Shown: piece after piece, positions 1 through 8,093 of the stretch
How the letters are laid out: each line of letters opens with the position of its first letter
Numbering within the stretch: the first letter of the stretch is position 1
Origin: Coriobacteriaceae bacterium
GTDB lineage: Bacteria; Actinomycetota; Coriobacteriia; Coriobacteriales; UMGS124
Assembly: GCA_019421015.1 (NCBI GenBank)
Contig: JAHZGC010000003.1
Coordinates: 10,248 to 74,247, forward strand
Direction of reading: 5' to 3'
DNA length: 64,000 nt
Program-made: the position numbers and the translations under genes
Notes under the pieces: generated by a model
The model's input: only the letters and a program-made list of their open reading frames with translations
What the model was told of the DNA's origin: nothing
The model's database searches: none

Positions 1-1
1 G

Positions 2-475
2 GAGCAGAGCGTCCACAGCTGCGAGTGGTGCGCCCTCGGAATCATGGCCTCGCTCGTGATCCTGCTCGCCGTGCTCCTGCCGCTCATCTCGAGCGCCATC
101 GTGAGCCCCTACGTGACCAGACTCGTGGGGGGCGCCCTCACCAACCCCTCGGGCAGCGACCTGGTGCTCATGGCCCTCATGGCCGTGGTGGTCCTCGCCA
201 TCCCGGCCGCGGTGATCCTCAAGGTCAAGCAGCCCGTCGACGAGCAGGCCTATGCCGTGAACCTCGGCGGCGCCGGCCTGGGCGGGGGCAAGTTCGCCGC
301 CTCCATGGGCAAGGAGCTCGCCTATGAGCAGCGCAACTGGTATATGGAGAAGACCTTCGACGAGAAGCGTCTCAGCAACATCGGCAGCCTGCTGTGCATC
401 CTGGCGGCCCTTGCCGGCATCGCCTGCGCCGCAGGCATGAGCTATCTTTCGTTTTTCGTGGGGAGCGTGATCTAG
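2..475 (+). CDS. echA: Ech hydrogenase membrane subunit EchA, 3' part
   Basis: This is the last ~157 codons of an ion-translocating membrane subunit (NuoL/HyfB/EchA family) of an energy-converting [NiFe]-hydrogenase. The gene is open to the left window edge, so its start lies outside. Visible are two long hydrophobic helices (starting MASLVILLAVLLPL and LMALMAVVVLAIPAAVI), an amphipathic loop with EQRNWYMEKTFDEKRL, and a final membrane helix ending FFVGSVI. The family call rests mainly on context: five more ech genes follow in the order A-B-C-D-E-F, starting 2 bases after this stop. EchA homologues are the probable proton or sodium channel; that role is known for the family and not visible in this fragment. 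Confidence 0.75.
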   Translation, partial: EQSVHSCEWCALGIMASLVILLAVLLPLISSAIVSPYVTRLVGGALTNPSGSDLVLMALMAVVVLAIPAAVILKVKQPVDEQAYAVNLGGAGLGGGKFAASMGKELAYEQRNWYMEKTFDEKRLSNIGSLLCILAALAGIACAAGMSYLSFFVGSVI

Positions 476-477
476 AC

Positions 478-1368
478 ATGACCGCACTGAGCATCGTGCT
501 CGCCATCGCCTTCGTGGTGCTGGCCCCCGTGGCCGGGTGCCTGCTCGCCGGCGCCGACCGCATCGTGACCGCCCGCATGCAGGGCCGCAAGGGCCCGAGC
601 ATCTGGCAGCCCTACTACGACGTGCGCAAGCTCCTCGAGAAGGACGGGCGCGCCTCGCAGCCCGTCATGACCATGCTCACCGGCATGGCCCTCCTGTTCG
701 CCGTCATCGCCGGCGCCGTGTTCTTCGCTGGCGGCAACTTCCTGCTCGTGGTGTTCACCATCACCCTCTCGAGCCTGCTGTTCGTGCTGGCCGCCTATAT
801 CAACCCGTCGCCCTACGCCCAGATCGGCGCCCAGCGCGAGATCCTGCAGGTGCTCTGCTACGAGCCCATGGTCCTCTTCGTGGCCGTCGGCCTCTACCTG
901 GCCACCGGCTCCTTCGAGGTCAACGCCCTCTTCGACGGCGCGACGTCGCTGGTCGTCTGGCAGCCCCTGGTGTTCCTGGGCCTCGTGTTCATCCTCACCA
1001 TCAAGCTGCGCAAGTCGCCCTTCGACCTCTCCATGGCCCACCACGCCCACCAGGAGCTCGTGCGCGGCGCCACCACCGAGATGACCGGGCGCACCCTGGC
1101 CCTCGTCGAGGTGACCCACTGGTACGAGAACATCATGTTCCTCGGTTGGGTCGGCATGTTCTTCGTGAACTCCAGCCCGCTGTCGGTCCTGCTCGCCCTC
1201 GTGGCGGTCGTCGTGGTCTACTTCCTCGAGATCTGGATCGACAACACCTTTGCCCGCGTCAAATGGCAGGTCATGTTCAAGGGTGCCTGGGGTGTGGCCC
1301 TGGTCGCCAGCATCGTCAACTTCGCCCTGTTCTACTATCTGAGCAGCGGCGGCGTCATCGTCTTCTAA
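478..1368 (+). CDS. echB: Ech hydrogenase membrane subunit EchB (NuoH-like)
   Basis: A 296-residue, very hydrophobic protein of the NuoH/HyfC/EchB family. It anchors the hydrogenase module to the membrane and links iron-sulfur electron transfer to ion pumping. NuoH-like signatures are visible: a cytosolic loop MQGRKGPSIWQPYYDVRKL after the first helix, the segment PSPYAQIGAQREILQ, and the acidic RKSPFDLSMAHHAHQE loop with conserved Glu and His residues. About eight membrane helices can be counted. The ATG chosen lies 2 bases after the echA stop, consistent with translational coupling; an upstream in-frame extension would read into echA and is rejected. Confidence 0.9.
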   Translation: MTALSIVLAIAFVVLAPVAGCLLAGADRIVTARMQGRKGPSIWQPYYDVRKLLEKDGRASQPVMTMLTGMALLFAVIAGAVFFAGGNFLLVVFTITLSSLLFVLAAYINPSPYAQIGAQREILQVLCYEPMVLFVAVGLYLATGSFEVNALFDGATSLVVWQPLVFLGLVFILTIKLRKSPFDLSMAHHAHQELVRGATTEMTGRTLALVEVTHWYENIMFLGWVGMFFVNSSPLSVLLALVAVVVVYFLEIWIDNTFARVKWQVMFKGAWGVALVASIVNFALFYYLSSGGVIVF

Positions 1369-1393
1369 ACGTTCGAGTTAAAGAGGGGGCCCC

Positions 1394-1963
1394 ATGGCTT
1401 TCGCAAGCAAGTCCCCGTGGCTCATCCACTACGACGCGGCAAGCTGCAACGGCTGCGACATCGAGGTCCTGGCCTGCCTGACCCCGCTGTACGATGTGGA
1501 GCGCTTCGGCATCATCAACACCGGCAACCCCCGCCATGCCGACATCTTCCTGGTAACGGGGTCGGTCAACGAGCAGGCGGCGCCGGTCATCAAGCAGATC
1601 TACGAGCAGATGGCCGAGCCCAAGGTCGTCGTGGCCGTGGGCATCTGCGCCTGCTCGGGCGGCATCTTCCACGACTGCTACAACGTCCAGGGCGGCATCG
1701 ACAAGGTCATCCCCGTCGACGTCTACGTGCCCGGCTGCGCCGCCCGCCCTCAGGCGATCATCGACGGCGTCGTCAAGGCGCTCGGCATCCTGGAGGAGAA
1801 GAGCGCCGCCCTGGCCGCCGGCGTCCCCGTGCCGACCGGCACCATGAACGAGAAGGACGCCCAATACCCTCGCGTCCTCATGAACGTCGGCGCCCACGAC
1901 GAGCCCGGCGCCGCCGCCAGCCCCACCCCCGACGCACCGACCAAGGAGGTCGCGACCGCATGA
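1394..1963 (+). CDS. echC: Ech hydrogenase small subunit EchC
   Basis: A 189-residue small subunit of an Ech-type [NiFe]-hydrogenase (NuoB/HycG family), which holds the proximal [4Fe-4S] cluster that passes electrons to or from the NiFe centre in EchE. The four expected cysteines are visible: CNGCDIE near residue 20, GICACSGG near residue 80 and VPGCAARP near residue 115. The C-terminal ~45 residues are Ala/Pro-rich and longer than the catalytic fold needs, so they look like a lineage-specific tail. A purine-rich Shine-Dalgarno (AGAGGGGG) precedes the ATG. The stop overlaps the echD start in an ATGA junction. Confidence 0.93.
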   Translation: MAFASKSPWLIHYDAASCNGCDIEVLACLTPLYDVERFGIINTGNPRHADIFLVTGSVNEQAAPVIKQIYEQMAEPKVVVAVGICACSGGIFHDCYNVQGGIDKVIPVDVYVPGCAARPQAIIDGVVKALGILEEKSAALAAGVPVPTGTMNEKDAQYPRVLMNVGAHDEPGAAASPTPDAPTKEVATA

Positions 1964-2349
1964 GCAAGCCCCAGTTCATAGACACGCCGCTCGACGGCCT
2001 TCTTGCCCGCACGGCCGAGTTCAAGGCCAAGGGCTGGCGCTTCGTGCAGTGCTGCGCCACGCGCATCGGCGAGGGCCTGTTCGAGCTGCTGTACACCTTC
2101 TGCGACGACGCCACCAACGAGGTCGCGAACCTGCGCGTCCGCGCCGCCTCGGTCGACGAGGTCCCGAGCGTGGGAACCATCTACCCGTGCGCCTTCATGT
2201 TCGAGAACGAGATGCACGACCTCTTCGGCATCGACGTCGTCGGCGTGACGCTCGACTACGACGGCAACTTCTACCACCTGCACATCCCCACGCCCATGGC
2301 GCATGCCTCGGAACGGGCCAAGAAGGCCGCCGCCAAGGCCGCAGAATAG
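1960..2349 (+). CDS. echD: Ech hydrogenase subunit EchD (NuoC-like)
   Basis: A 129-residue soluble subunit matching the NuoC/HycE-N (30 kDa) family, which helps dock the large subunit to the membrane arm. Typical of the fold are GWRFVQCCATRIGEGLFELLYTF at the N-terminus (strand-rich) and the family block IYPCAFMFENEMHDLFGID, the equivalent of the conserved E(R)E-x-x-D-hFG(I/V) motif of complex I NuoC. The length is usual for EchD. The start is fixed by the 4-base overlap with echC (ATGA). A short basic/Ala tail (AKKAAAKAAE) ends the protein. Confidence 0.88.
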   Translation: MSKPQFIDTPLDGLLARTAEFKAKGWRFVQCCATRIGEGLFELLYTFCDDATNEVANLRVRAASVDEVPSVGTIYPCAFMFENEMHDLFGIDVVGVTLDYDGNFYHLHIPTPMAHASERAKKAAAKAAE

Positions 2350-2361
2350 GAGCCGCATCCC

Positions 2362-3450
2362 ATGGCACAGCAGACCATCATCCCCTTCGGCCCGCAGCAT
2401 CCCGTGCTGCCGGAGCCGGTCCACCTCGACCTCGTCCTGGAAGACGAGACCGTCGTGAACGCCATCCCCCAGATCGGCTTCGTGCACCGCGGCCTCGAGA
2501 AGCTGGTGGAGACCCGCGACTACCAGCGCTACGTCTTTGTGGCGGAGCGCGTGTGCGGCATCTGCAGCTTCGGCCACTCCTGCGGCTACAGCCAGGCCGT
2601 CGAGCAGCTCATGGACATCGAGGTGCCGCGCCGCGCCCAGTACCTGCGCGTCATCTGGCACGAGCTCTCGCGCATCCACAGCCACCTGCTCTGGCTCGGC
2701 CTCGCCGCCGACGCCATGGGCTTCGAGAGCCTGTTCATGCACAGCTGGCGTCTGCGCGAGCGCGTTCTCGACATCTTCGAGAAGACCACCGGAGGCCGCG
2801 TGATCCTCTCGGTGTGCACCCCGGGCGGCGTCTTTAAAGACATCGAGGACACCGAGCTCAAGGCCATCGTCGGCGTGCTCGCCGGCCTGCGCGACGAGTA
2901 CGACCAGATCGCCGCGACGTTCCTTGAGGACGGCTCCGTACGCAACCGCCTCTCGGGCGTGGGCATCCTTACGCCCGAGATGGCCCGCGAGTACAGCTGC
3001 GTGGGCCCCTTCGCCCGCGCAAGCGGACTCGCCATGGATGTGCGCCTCTCCGGCGAGGGCGCCTACGGCGAACTTATCGACTTCGAGCCCGTCACCGCCA
3101 CCGAGGGCGACTGCTACGCCCGCTGCAAGGTGCGCATCCAGGAGGTCCGCCAGTCCATCGACATCATCAACGAGATGGTCTCGCGCATTCCCGACGGAGA
3201 CATCCGCACCCCCGTCAAGGGCAACCCCGCCGACGGCGCCGAAGGCGTCACGCGCGTGGAGCAGCCCCGCGGCGAGGCGTTCTACTATGTGCGCGGCAAT
3301 GGAAGCAAGTACCTCGAGCGCTTCCGCGTGCGCACCCCCACCTCGGCCAACATCCCCGGTATGGTGGGTGCCATCGCCGGCTGCGACCTGGCCGACGTGC
3401 CCAACATCATCCTGACCATCGACCCCTGCATCAGCTGCAGCGAGCGCTAA
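2362..3450 (+). CDS. echE: Ech hydrogenase large catalytic subunit EchE
   Basis: The 362-residue [NiFe]-bearing catalytic subunit, interconverting protons plus reduced ferredoxin with H2. Both cysteine pairs that hold the NiFe site are intact: RVCGIC near residue 60 and DPCISC six residues before the end. Because the second motif sits at the very C-terminus with only SER after it, there is no long cleavable C-terminal peptide, as is common in Ech enzymes. NuoD-like features include FGPQHP near the N-terminus, IGFVHRGLEKL, HELSRIHSHLLWLG, and a Gly/Pro-rich stretch before the last motif. The ATG is preceded by a TAGGAG Shine-Dalgarno. Confidence 0.95.
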   Translation: MAQQTIIPFGPQHPVLPEPVHLDLVLEDETVVNAIPQIGFVHRGLEKLVETRDYQRYVFVAERVCGICSFGHSCGYSQAVEQLMDIEVPRRAQYLRVIWHELSRIHSHLLWLGLAADAMGFESLFMHSWRLRERVLDIFEKTTGGRVILSVCTPGGVFKDIEDTELKAIVGVLAGLRDEYDQIAATFLEDGSVRNRLSGVGILTPEMAREYSCVGPFARASGLAMDVRLSGEGAYGELIDFEPVTATEGDCYARCKVRIQEVRQSIDIINEMVSRIPDGDIRTPVKGNPADGAEGVTRVEQPRGEAFYYVRGNGSKYLERFRVRTPTSANIPGMVGAIAGCDLADVPNIILTIDPCISCSER

Positions 3451-3466
3451 GAAAGGAGGCATCGGC

Positions 3467-3943
3467 ATGGGAGAGTTCAAGCTCGGGCGTATGACGCTCA
3501 AGAGCCTCTTTTCTAAACCGGCCACCAAGCTCTATCCCATCGAGGCGCCCCGGTACTACGAGCGCACCAAGGGTCACGTGGTCATCAACACCGACCTGTG
3601 CCGCTTCGACGGCAGCTGCGCCAACCTGTGCCCCACCGGCGCCCTCGACGTCGACCGCAAGGCGCTGACCTGGTCCATCGACCGCTTCAAGTGCATCCAG
3701 TGCCGCAACTGCATCGAGGTGTGCGTGGAGAACGCCCTCACCATGGACCCGCTGTACGCCGAGCCCTCGGCGTCCCACACGGTGTCGGTCTATGAGGTCA
3801 CGAGCGAAGACCGCGCCCGCCGCGAGCGCATCGCCGCCGAGAAGGCTGCAAAGGCGGCCAAGCTCAAAGAAGAGGCCCTGGCCAAGAAGAAGGCTGCCGC
3901 CGAGGCAGCGGCCGCAGCTGCCAAAAAGACCGACGGGGAGTAG
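3467..3943 (+). CDS. echF: Ech hydrogenase ferredoxin subunit EchF
   Basis: A 158-residue polyferredoxin-like subunit (NuoI/EchF) that relays electrons between soluble ferredoxin and EchC. The second cluster motif is canonical (CIQCRNCIEVC). The first reads CRFDGSCANLCP: aspartate stands where the second cysteine of CxxCxxCxxxCP should be, a replacement known from some ferredoxins with an Asp-ligated or [3Fe-4S] cluster. After the two clusters the last ~45 residues form a highly charged Ala/Lys/Glu helix (RERIAAEKAAKAAKLKEEAL and on), longer than in typical EchF. The Shine-Dalgarno AAGGAGG is strong. It is the last gene of the operon; a terminator follows about 60 bases after the stop. Confidence 0.92.
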   Translation: MGEFKLGRMTLKSLFSKPATKLYPIEAPRYYERTKGHVVINTDLCRFDGSCANLCPTGALDVDRKALTWSIDRFKCIQCRNCIEVCVENALTMDPLYAEPSASHTVSVYEVTSEDRARRERIAAEKAAKAAKLKEEALAKKKAAAEAAAAAAKKTDGE

Positions 3944-4006
3944 GTCCACAAACCGGCTGGCCGCCAGAACGACCGACTGGCCGAAGAACGAATCGCTTAC
4001 AACGCA

Positions 4007-4044
4007 AGCGCCCGCAACCCGTGAAGGGTTGTGGGCGCTCTTTT
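4007..4044 (+). terminator. Rho-independent terminator of the ech operon
   Basis: A 14-bp stem (AGCGCCCGCAACCC paired with GGGTTGTGGGCGCT, one G-U pair) closes a 5-base loop and is followed by CTTTTGT. It lies just downstream of echF and points along the ech operon. Confidence 0.85.
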
Positions 4045-4078
4045 GTAGGGAGGTTGGGGGCACGATAGGCGTGTGGCT

Positions 4079-4136
4079 GAAATCCGAGAAATTTGTGCCA
4101 TGCGCTCCCCCGCCCGAATCACATTCCTCGGATTTC
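4079..4136. repeat. Inverted repeat between ech operon and recO
   Basis: Two 14-base arms (GAAATCCGAGAAAT and ATTCCTCGGATTTC) match at 13 of 14 positions as an inverted repeat around a 30-base spacer. The spacer contains a GTG/CAC pair that could extend the stem. There is no T-run on either side. It sits downstream of both converging transcripts (echF and recO), so it may be an RNA 3' end stabiliser or a small repetitive element. I see no gene in the ~225 bases between echF and recO. Confidence 0.5.
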
Positions 4137-4169
4137 CGCCATGCAACCCCGCCATCCGCGTGCTTCAAG

Positions 4170-4940
4170 TCACTCGCAATGCCCCAGCGCAAACCCGAGT
4201 GCCCTGGGACGGACCCCGGGGTGGAACTCCAACCAACGGCGGCCAAACTCGAGGGCGTCGTAGCCTAGGCGCAGCTCATCCCCCACCGCCTCCATGGCCA
4301 GCAGCTCTGCGAACCTCAGGCCGAGCAGCGCCCGCACCCAGGCCATGAGCGTCCCCGCGAGTGGCCTCCCCTCCCCCGCCTCGGCGCAGGTACTGCAGAG
4401 AAGGCCTCCCTCCTCGAACGAGAACAGCAGACGCGTCGAGGGATTCTCGCCCAACCCCTCCCCGCAGCGCACGCAGCATTCCAGACAGGGGCGGTACCCC
4501 TGCATGGCGGCGGCTTTGAGCAGATAGGCCGCCCCGACCAAGGGAAGACGTTCCACCGGGGCCTCCCCCACGGCATCGAGGGCCGCCTGCGTGAGGGGCA
4601 GCAGGCGCGGGTCGTGCTCCCCCTCCGCCGTCAGCTCCGCCGCACTGTCGAGGACGGCCTCGGCCATCACGCAGCGCTCGTAGTCCAAAGCCAGTTCCGA
4701 GCGCGAGACCTGAAGCCGCCCCTCGGTGATCGTGTCGAGGTTGCGGCCCTCATGGAGCAGAAACGACCCCTCGTTGCCCAGCCCGACGACCCCGGCGAGC
4801 TTGGACCCCGGCCGGCGTGCGCCCTTGGCCACGGCCCTCACCTGAGAGGTCCCGTCGGTCAGCAGCGTCACGATGAGGTCGGTCTCCCCAAGCTTGGTGC
4901 GGCGCAGCACAAGGCCCTCGGCACGATACGACCCGGCCAT
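4170..4940 (-). CDS. recO: DNA repair protein RecO
   Basis: A 256-residue recombination mediator that loads RecA onto SSB-coated DNA in the RecFOR pathway. The N-terminal OB-fold begins SYRAEGLVLRRTKLGETDLI, with the family's TxGxxxxVAKGARRPGSKLAG region close behind. A zinc-finger-like block is intact (CLECCVRCG about residue 150, CSTC about residue 180). Length is normal. The ATG (MAGSYR) starts exactly at the conserved fold; longer readings extend into deoC out of frame and are rejected. It starts 5 bases after the deoC stop and is the last gene of the galE-phoH-ybeY-dgkA-era-deoC-recO run. Confidence 0.93.
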   Translation of the reverse strand: MAGSYRAEGLVLRRTKLGETDLIVTLLTDGTSQVRAVAKGARRPGSKLAGVVGLGNEGSFLLHEGRNLDTITEGRLQVSRSELALDYERCVMAEAVLDSAAELTAEGEHDPRLLPLTQAALDAVGEAPVERLPLVGAAYLLKAAAMQGYRPCLECCVRCGEGLGENPSTRLLFSFEEGGLLCSTCAEAGEGRPLAGTLMAWVRALLGLRFAELLAMEAVGDELRLGYDALEFGRRWLEFHPGVRPRALGFALGHCE

Positions 4941-4945
4941 GGGGG

Positions 4946-5863
4946 CTACTCCGCCCCGCCTTCGTCCACAAGCCCGAGCCGGGCCGCCACGGCGTCGAGT
5001 TCGGCCAGCAGCTCCTGCCCCCGCGAGGTGCCGAGCCGCGTGGCGCCGGCCTCGAGGAGCGCCACGGCGTCTCGGAGGGTGCGGATACCGCCGGCCGCCT
5101 TGACCTGGACCCCCGGCTCGACGGTGGCGCTCATGAGCTGCACGTCGCGCACGCTCGCCCCGCGCGGGCCAAAGCCGGTGCCCGTCTTGACAAAGTCGAC
5201 TCCCAACGAGGAGACGAGGTCGGTCGCGGCGCAGACCTGCTCCTCGGTGAGCAGGCCTGTCTCCAGGATGACCTTGAGCAGCGGAGAATCCCCGTGGTCG
5301 TGCGCCTCCTGGCCAGGCCCCTCCCCGCCATGGCCATGGTGATGGTGGCCGTCGCAGCCGCATTCCTCATCGTCGCACGTACATTCCCCGTCCTCCTCGA
5401 CGTCGGCGTCGATGGTCCCCAGCACCGACAGGATGGGGGCCGCCACCTCGTCGTAGCTCCCCTCGAGGAACGCCCCGTAGTTCATGACCAGGTCGAACTC
5501 GTCGACCCCGGCCTCCATGAGCAGGGCCACCTCAAAGCAGAGGGCCTCCGGCAGAGCCTGCCCCTGGGGAAAGGCGAGCACCGCGCAGGTTCCCGTGGGG
5601 CTCTCGAGCCGATCGAGCTCCCAGGCCACGCGGGCGGCGTTGCACGGCTGGACGCAGAGCGTGGCGAACCCCTGCGAGGCCTGGGAGCGGGCCCAGGACG
5701 CCACCCGCTCGGGACCGGCCGTCGGGTCGAGCAGCGTCTGGTCGATACAGGCCGCAAAGGCGGCGCGCACCTCGTCGTAGGACGCCTCCCCACCGTCGCA
5801 CACCAGGCCCGCAAGCCTCCTCATAAGCTCAGGATCGGTCATGGCCTCCAAGCGCTCCTCCAT
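4946..5863 (-). CDS. deoC: Deoxyribose-phosphate aldolase with His/Cys-rich insertion
   Basis: A 305-residue class I aldolase (DeoC) that splits 2-deoxyribose 5-phosphate into glyceraldehyde 3-phosphate and acetaldehyde in deoxynucleoside breakdown. The Schiff-base lysine is in VDFVKTGTGF, the second lysine in VKAAGGIRT, and the catalytic aspartate region is EFDLVMNYGAF. The usual length is ~220-260 residues; the excess is mostly one ~40-residue insertion (about residues 149-191) between the helix ending SVLGTI and the strand LLKVILET. That insertion is very acidic and rich in Cys and His (CTCDDEECGCDG then HHHHGHGG), like metal-binding tails of SlyD or HypB. The start chosen (MEERLEAM) has AAGGGAGG six bases upstream. 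Confidence 0.9.
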   Translation of the reverse strand: MEERLEAMTDPELMRRLAGLVCDGGEASYDEVRAAFAACIDQTLLDPTAGPERVASWARSQASQGFATLCVQPCNAARVAWELDRLESPTGTCAVLAFPQGQALPEALCFEVALLMEAGVDEFDLVMNYGAFLEGSYDEVAAPILSVLGTIDADVEEDGECTCDDEECGCDGHHHHGHGGEGPGQEAHDHGDSPLLKVILETGLLTEEQVCAATDLVSSLGVDFVKTGTGFGPRGASVRDVQLMSATVEPGVQVKAAGGIRTLRDAVALLEAGATRLGTSRGQELLAELDAVAARLGLVDEGGAE

Positions 5864-5966
5864 ACAGGGCCTCCCTTGGGATCGTGGAACACACCGGGGT
5901 ACAAAAAGGGCAGCGGGCCCGCCGGCCACGCTGCCCCCGCCCACACGTTATGGGAACCAGTATACC

Positions 5967-7022
5967 TTATGCGCCCTCGCCGTAGCCAAAGCGCTTGATC
6001 TGGGCGGCGTCGGAACGCCAGTCAGCCTTGACCTTGACGTTCAACTCAAGGTATACCTTGTTGCCCAGCAGCCCCTCGAGGTCGTGGCGCGCCTCGGTGC
6101 CGATCTTCTTGATCATTTTGCCGCCAGCGCCGATGATGATGCCTTTTTGGCTCTCGCGTTCCACATAGATGGTCGCCTTGATGCTCGAGAGGCCCTTCTT
6201 CTCGTTGTAGGAGGTCTCGTCGACCACGACGCCCACGGAGTGGGGCACCTCGTCGCGGGTGTTGAGCAGCACCTTCTCGCGGATGAACTCGGCGATGAGC
6301 ACCTCGATGGCCTGGTCGGTCTGCATGTCGATGGGGAACCAGCGCGGGCCCTCGGGCAGCCGTTCGGCAACCATGTGGACAAAGGAGCCCACGTTGAAGT
6401 TCTCCTTGGCCGACAGAACGATGACGTCGTCGAAGTCGCAGTACTGGCTCATGCGCTCGATCTGCTCCTGGGCCTGCTCCTGGGTGATGGCGTCGGCCTT
6501 GGAGATGACCAGGATCTTGGGGGCCTTGGACTCGGCCACGTGCTTGGCGACCCACTCGTCGCCGCGGCCGGCCTCCTGGGACCCGTCGACCAGCATGGCC
6601 ACCACGTCGACGTCCTTAAGGGCGTTCAGCGCCGAGATGTTGAGCTCCTCGCCCAAGGCGTCCACCGGCTTGTGGAGGCCGGGGGTGTCGACGAGGATCA
6701 TCTGCATATGGGGCTCGTTGTAGACGGCGCTGATGCGGTGGCGCGTCGTCTGGGCGGTCGGCGAGGTGATGAGCACCTTGTCGCCGACGATGGCGTTGAT
6801 GAGCGTGGATTTGCCCGCGTTTGGCCGCCCCACTACGGCGACAAAGCCGCTCTTGAACGGACCTTCGTAGGTGGCGGGATGCATATGGGAGACCGCCTCG
6901 GCCGTCTCGCCCTCGTCCATGGCCGCCTGGGCCGCAGCCCCTTCGGCCTCACCGGCAAAGAAGGCGTCGATGAGGTTCTCACCCGTCAGGCCCTCGCCGT
7001 CGAACTGATCGTCCTGTGCCAT
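5967..7022 (-). CDS. era: GTPase Era
   Basis: A 351-residue Era GTPase, which binds the 3' end of 16S rRNA and helps 30S subunit maturation. G-motifs are complete: G1 GRPNAGKST, G2 region TAQTTRHR, G3 DTPGLH and G4 SKAD. The C-terminal KH RNA-binding domain shows GIIIGAGGKMIKKIG. Unlike the ~300-residue norm, there is an acidic ~60-residue N-terminal extension (MAQDDQFDGEG and on) before the G-domain. The ATG has GGAG seven bases upstream; an in-frame TTG four codons earlier is less likely. About 100 bases separate it from deoC, including TATACT just after the era stop that could serve a deoC promoter. Confidence 0.95.
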   Translation of the reverse strand: MAQDDQFDGEGLTGENLIDAFFAGEAEGAAAQAAMDEGETAEAVSHMHPATYEGPFKSGFVAVVGRPNAGKSTLINAIVGDKVLITSPTAQTTRHRISAVYNEPHMQMILVDTPGLHKPVDALGEELNISALNALKDVDVVAMLVDGSQEAGRGDEWVAKHVAESKAPKILVISKADAITQEQAQEQIERMSQYCDFDDVIVLSAKENFNVGSFVHMVAERLPEGPRWFPIDMQTDQAIEVLIAEFIREKVLLNTRDEVPHSVGVVVDETSYNEKKGLSSIKATIYVERESQKGIIIGAGGKMIKKIGTEARHDLEGLLGNKVYLELNVKVKADWRSDAAQIKRFGYGEGA

Positions 7023-7131
7023 GGGATTCTCCAATCCACTCGTAGGTAGTCACCCGGCCCTGCGCCGGGCGTCTTACACACAAAAAGCCGTCAACGCGCC
7101 GCGGCGGGTGTCGCGCCCGGCGACCCACGCC

Positions 7132-7518
7132 TTACATACCCGCCCCCCAGAGCAGCAGCGCCGCGCGGATGTAAATCACCAAACCGGCAACGGCCACGCT
7201 GGCGGAGATGACAAGCACCGCCCCGGCGGCCAGGTCTTTGATGAGCTTGGCCAGGGGATGGACCTGAGGCGTCACATGGTCGACCACCGTCTCGATGGCG
7301 GTGTTAAAGAGCTCCGCACCAAGCACAAGGCCAATCATAAGGACGACCGCAACCCAGCTCAGGGCATCGAGGCGCAGGACAAACCCCGCCACCAGGGCAA
7401 GCGCCCCCACGGCGAGCATCACCTTGAAGTTGCGCTCGCGCGCAAGCGCCGCCCTGAGGCCTGCGAACGCATAGGTGAACGACTCGAAGAAGCCCGGATG
7501 GCGACCGTCTGGCATCAT
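7132..7518 (-). CDS. dgkA: Diacylglycerol/undecaprenol kinase family protein
   Basis: A 128-residue integral membrane kinase of the DgkA family. In Gram-positive bacteria these usually phosphorylate undecaprenol, feeding lipid carrier to wall synthesis, so the lipid substrate here is inferred. Visible are an N-terminal amphipathic segment (SFTYAFAGLRAALARERNFKV), three hydrophobic helices, the catalytic motif GAELFNTAIETVVD and the downstream KDLAAGAVL. It lies 17 bases after ybeY in the conserved phoH-ybeY-dgkA-era order. Two successive ATG codons could start it; the first is given. Confidence 0.92.
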   Translation of the reverse strand: MMPDGRHPGFFESFTYAFAGLRAALARERNFKVMLAVGALALVAGFVLRLDALSWVAVVLMIGLVLGAELFNTAIETVVDHVTPQVHPLAKLIKDLAAGAVLVISASVAVAGLVIYIRAALLLWGAGM

Positions 7519-7535
7519 GGCAGAACCAGCCCCGT

Positions 7536-8093
7536 CTAACAGCGGGAAGCGTCGGTAGAGGGAAAGGCCGCCTGAGAGCCCTCGGCGCGGTGGTCCACCG
7601 TGGGCCCGACGTTGAGCTCCTCAATCGGGACTCCCACAAAGGCCGCCAGGTATACCCGTTCGAGCGCCTCCATCTCCTCTGCCTCCTCGGCCACCTCGTG
7701 GTCGTAGCCCATGAGGTGCAGAGCCCCGTGCACGAGCAGAAGCCGCATCTCGTCGGCGGCCGAGTTGCCGAACCCACCGGCCTGGCCCTCGACGACCGAG
7801 GGACAGACGATGATGTCGCCGAACATGGGCGTCTCGCCGTCGAACTCGTCGTCGCCGTCCTCGTCCCCATAGGGGTCGTCGATGACGAAGGAGAGGACGT
7901 CGGTGGGGCGGTCGACGCCGCGGTAGTCGCGGTTCAGCCCGTGGATGCTCTCCGCGTCCACAAAGCTCACCGACACCTCCCCGGGGTCGATGCAGCCCTC
8001 CCCCTCCATCACGCTCGCCACAAGCCGGGCAATCTCCTCTTCGGAGAGGATCTCCTGGCCCACCTCGTCGTTGACGGCCACCTGCAGGCTCAT
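7536..8093 (-). CDS. ybeY: Endoribonuclease YbeY (rRNA maturation factor)
   Basis: A 185-residue single-strand endoribonuclease needed for 16S rRNA 3' processing and ribosome quality control. The zinc-binding signature HGALHLMGYDH is intact, preceded by RPTDVLSF and GDIIVCP, all in family order. An acidic insertion (DPYGDEDGDDEFDGE) sits between the last two blocks and is a little longer than usual. The ATG overlaps the phoH stop by 4 bases, showing tight translational coupling. Confidence 0.95.
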   Translation of the reverse strand: MSLQVAVNDEVGQEILSEEEIARLVASVMEGEGCIDPGEVSVSFVDAESIHGLNRDYRGVDRPTDVLSFVIDDPYGDEDGDDEFDGETPMFGDIIVCPSVVEGQAGGFGNSAADEMRLLLVHGALHLMGYDHEVAEEAEEMEALERVYLAAFVGVPIEELNVGPTVDHRAEGSQAAFPSTDASRC

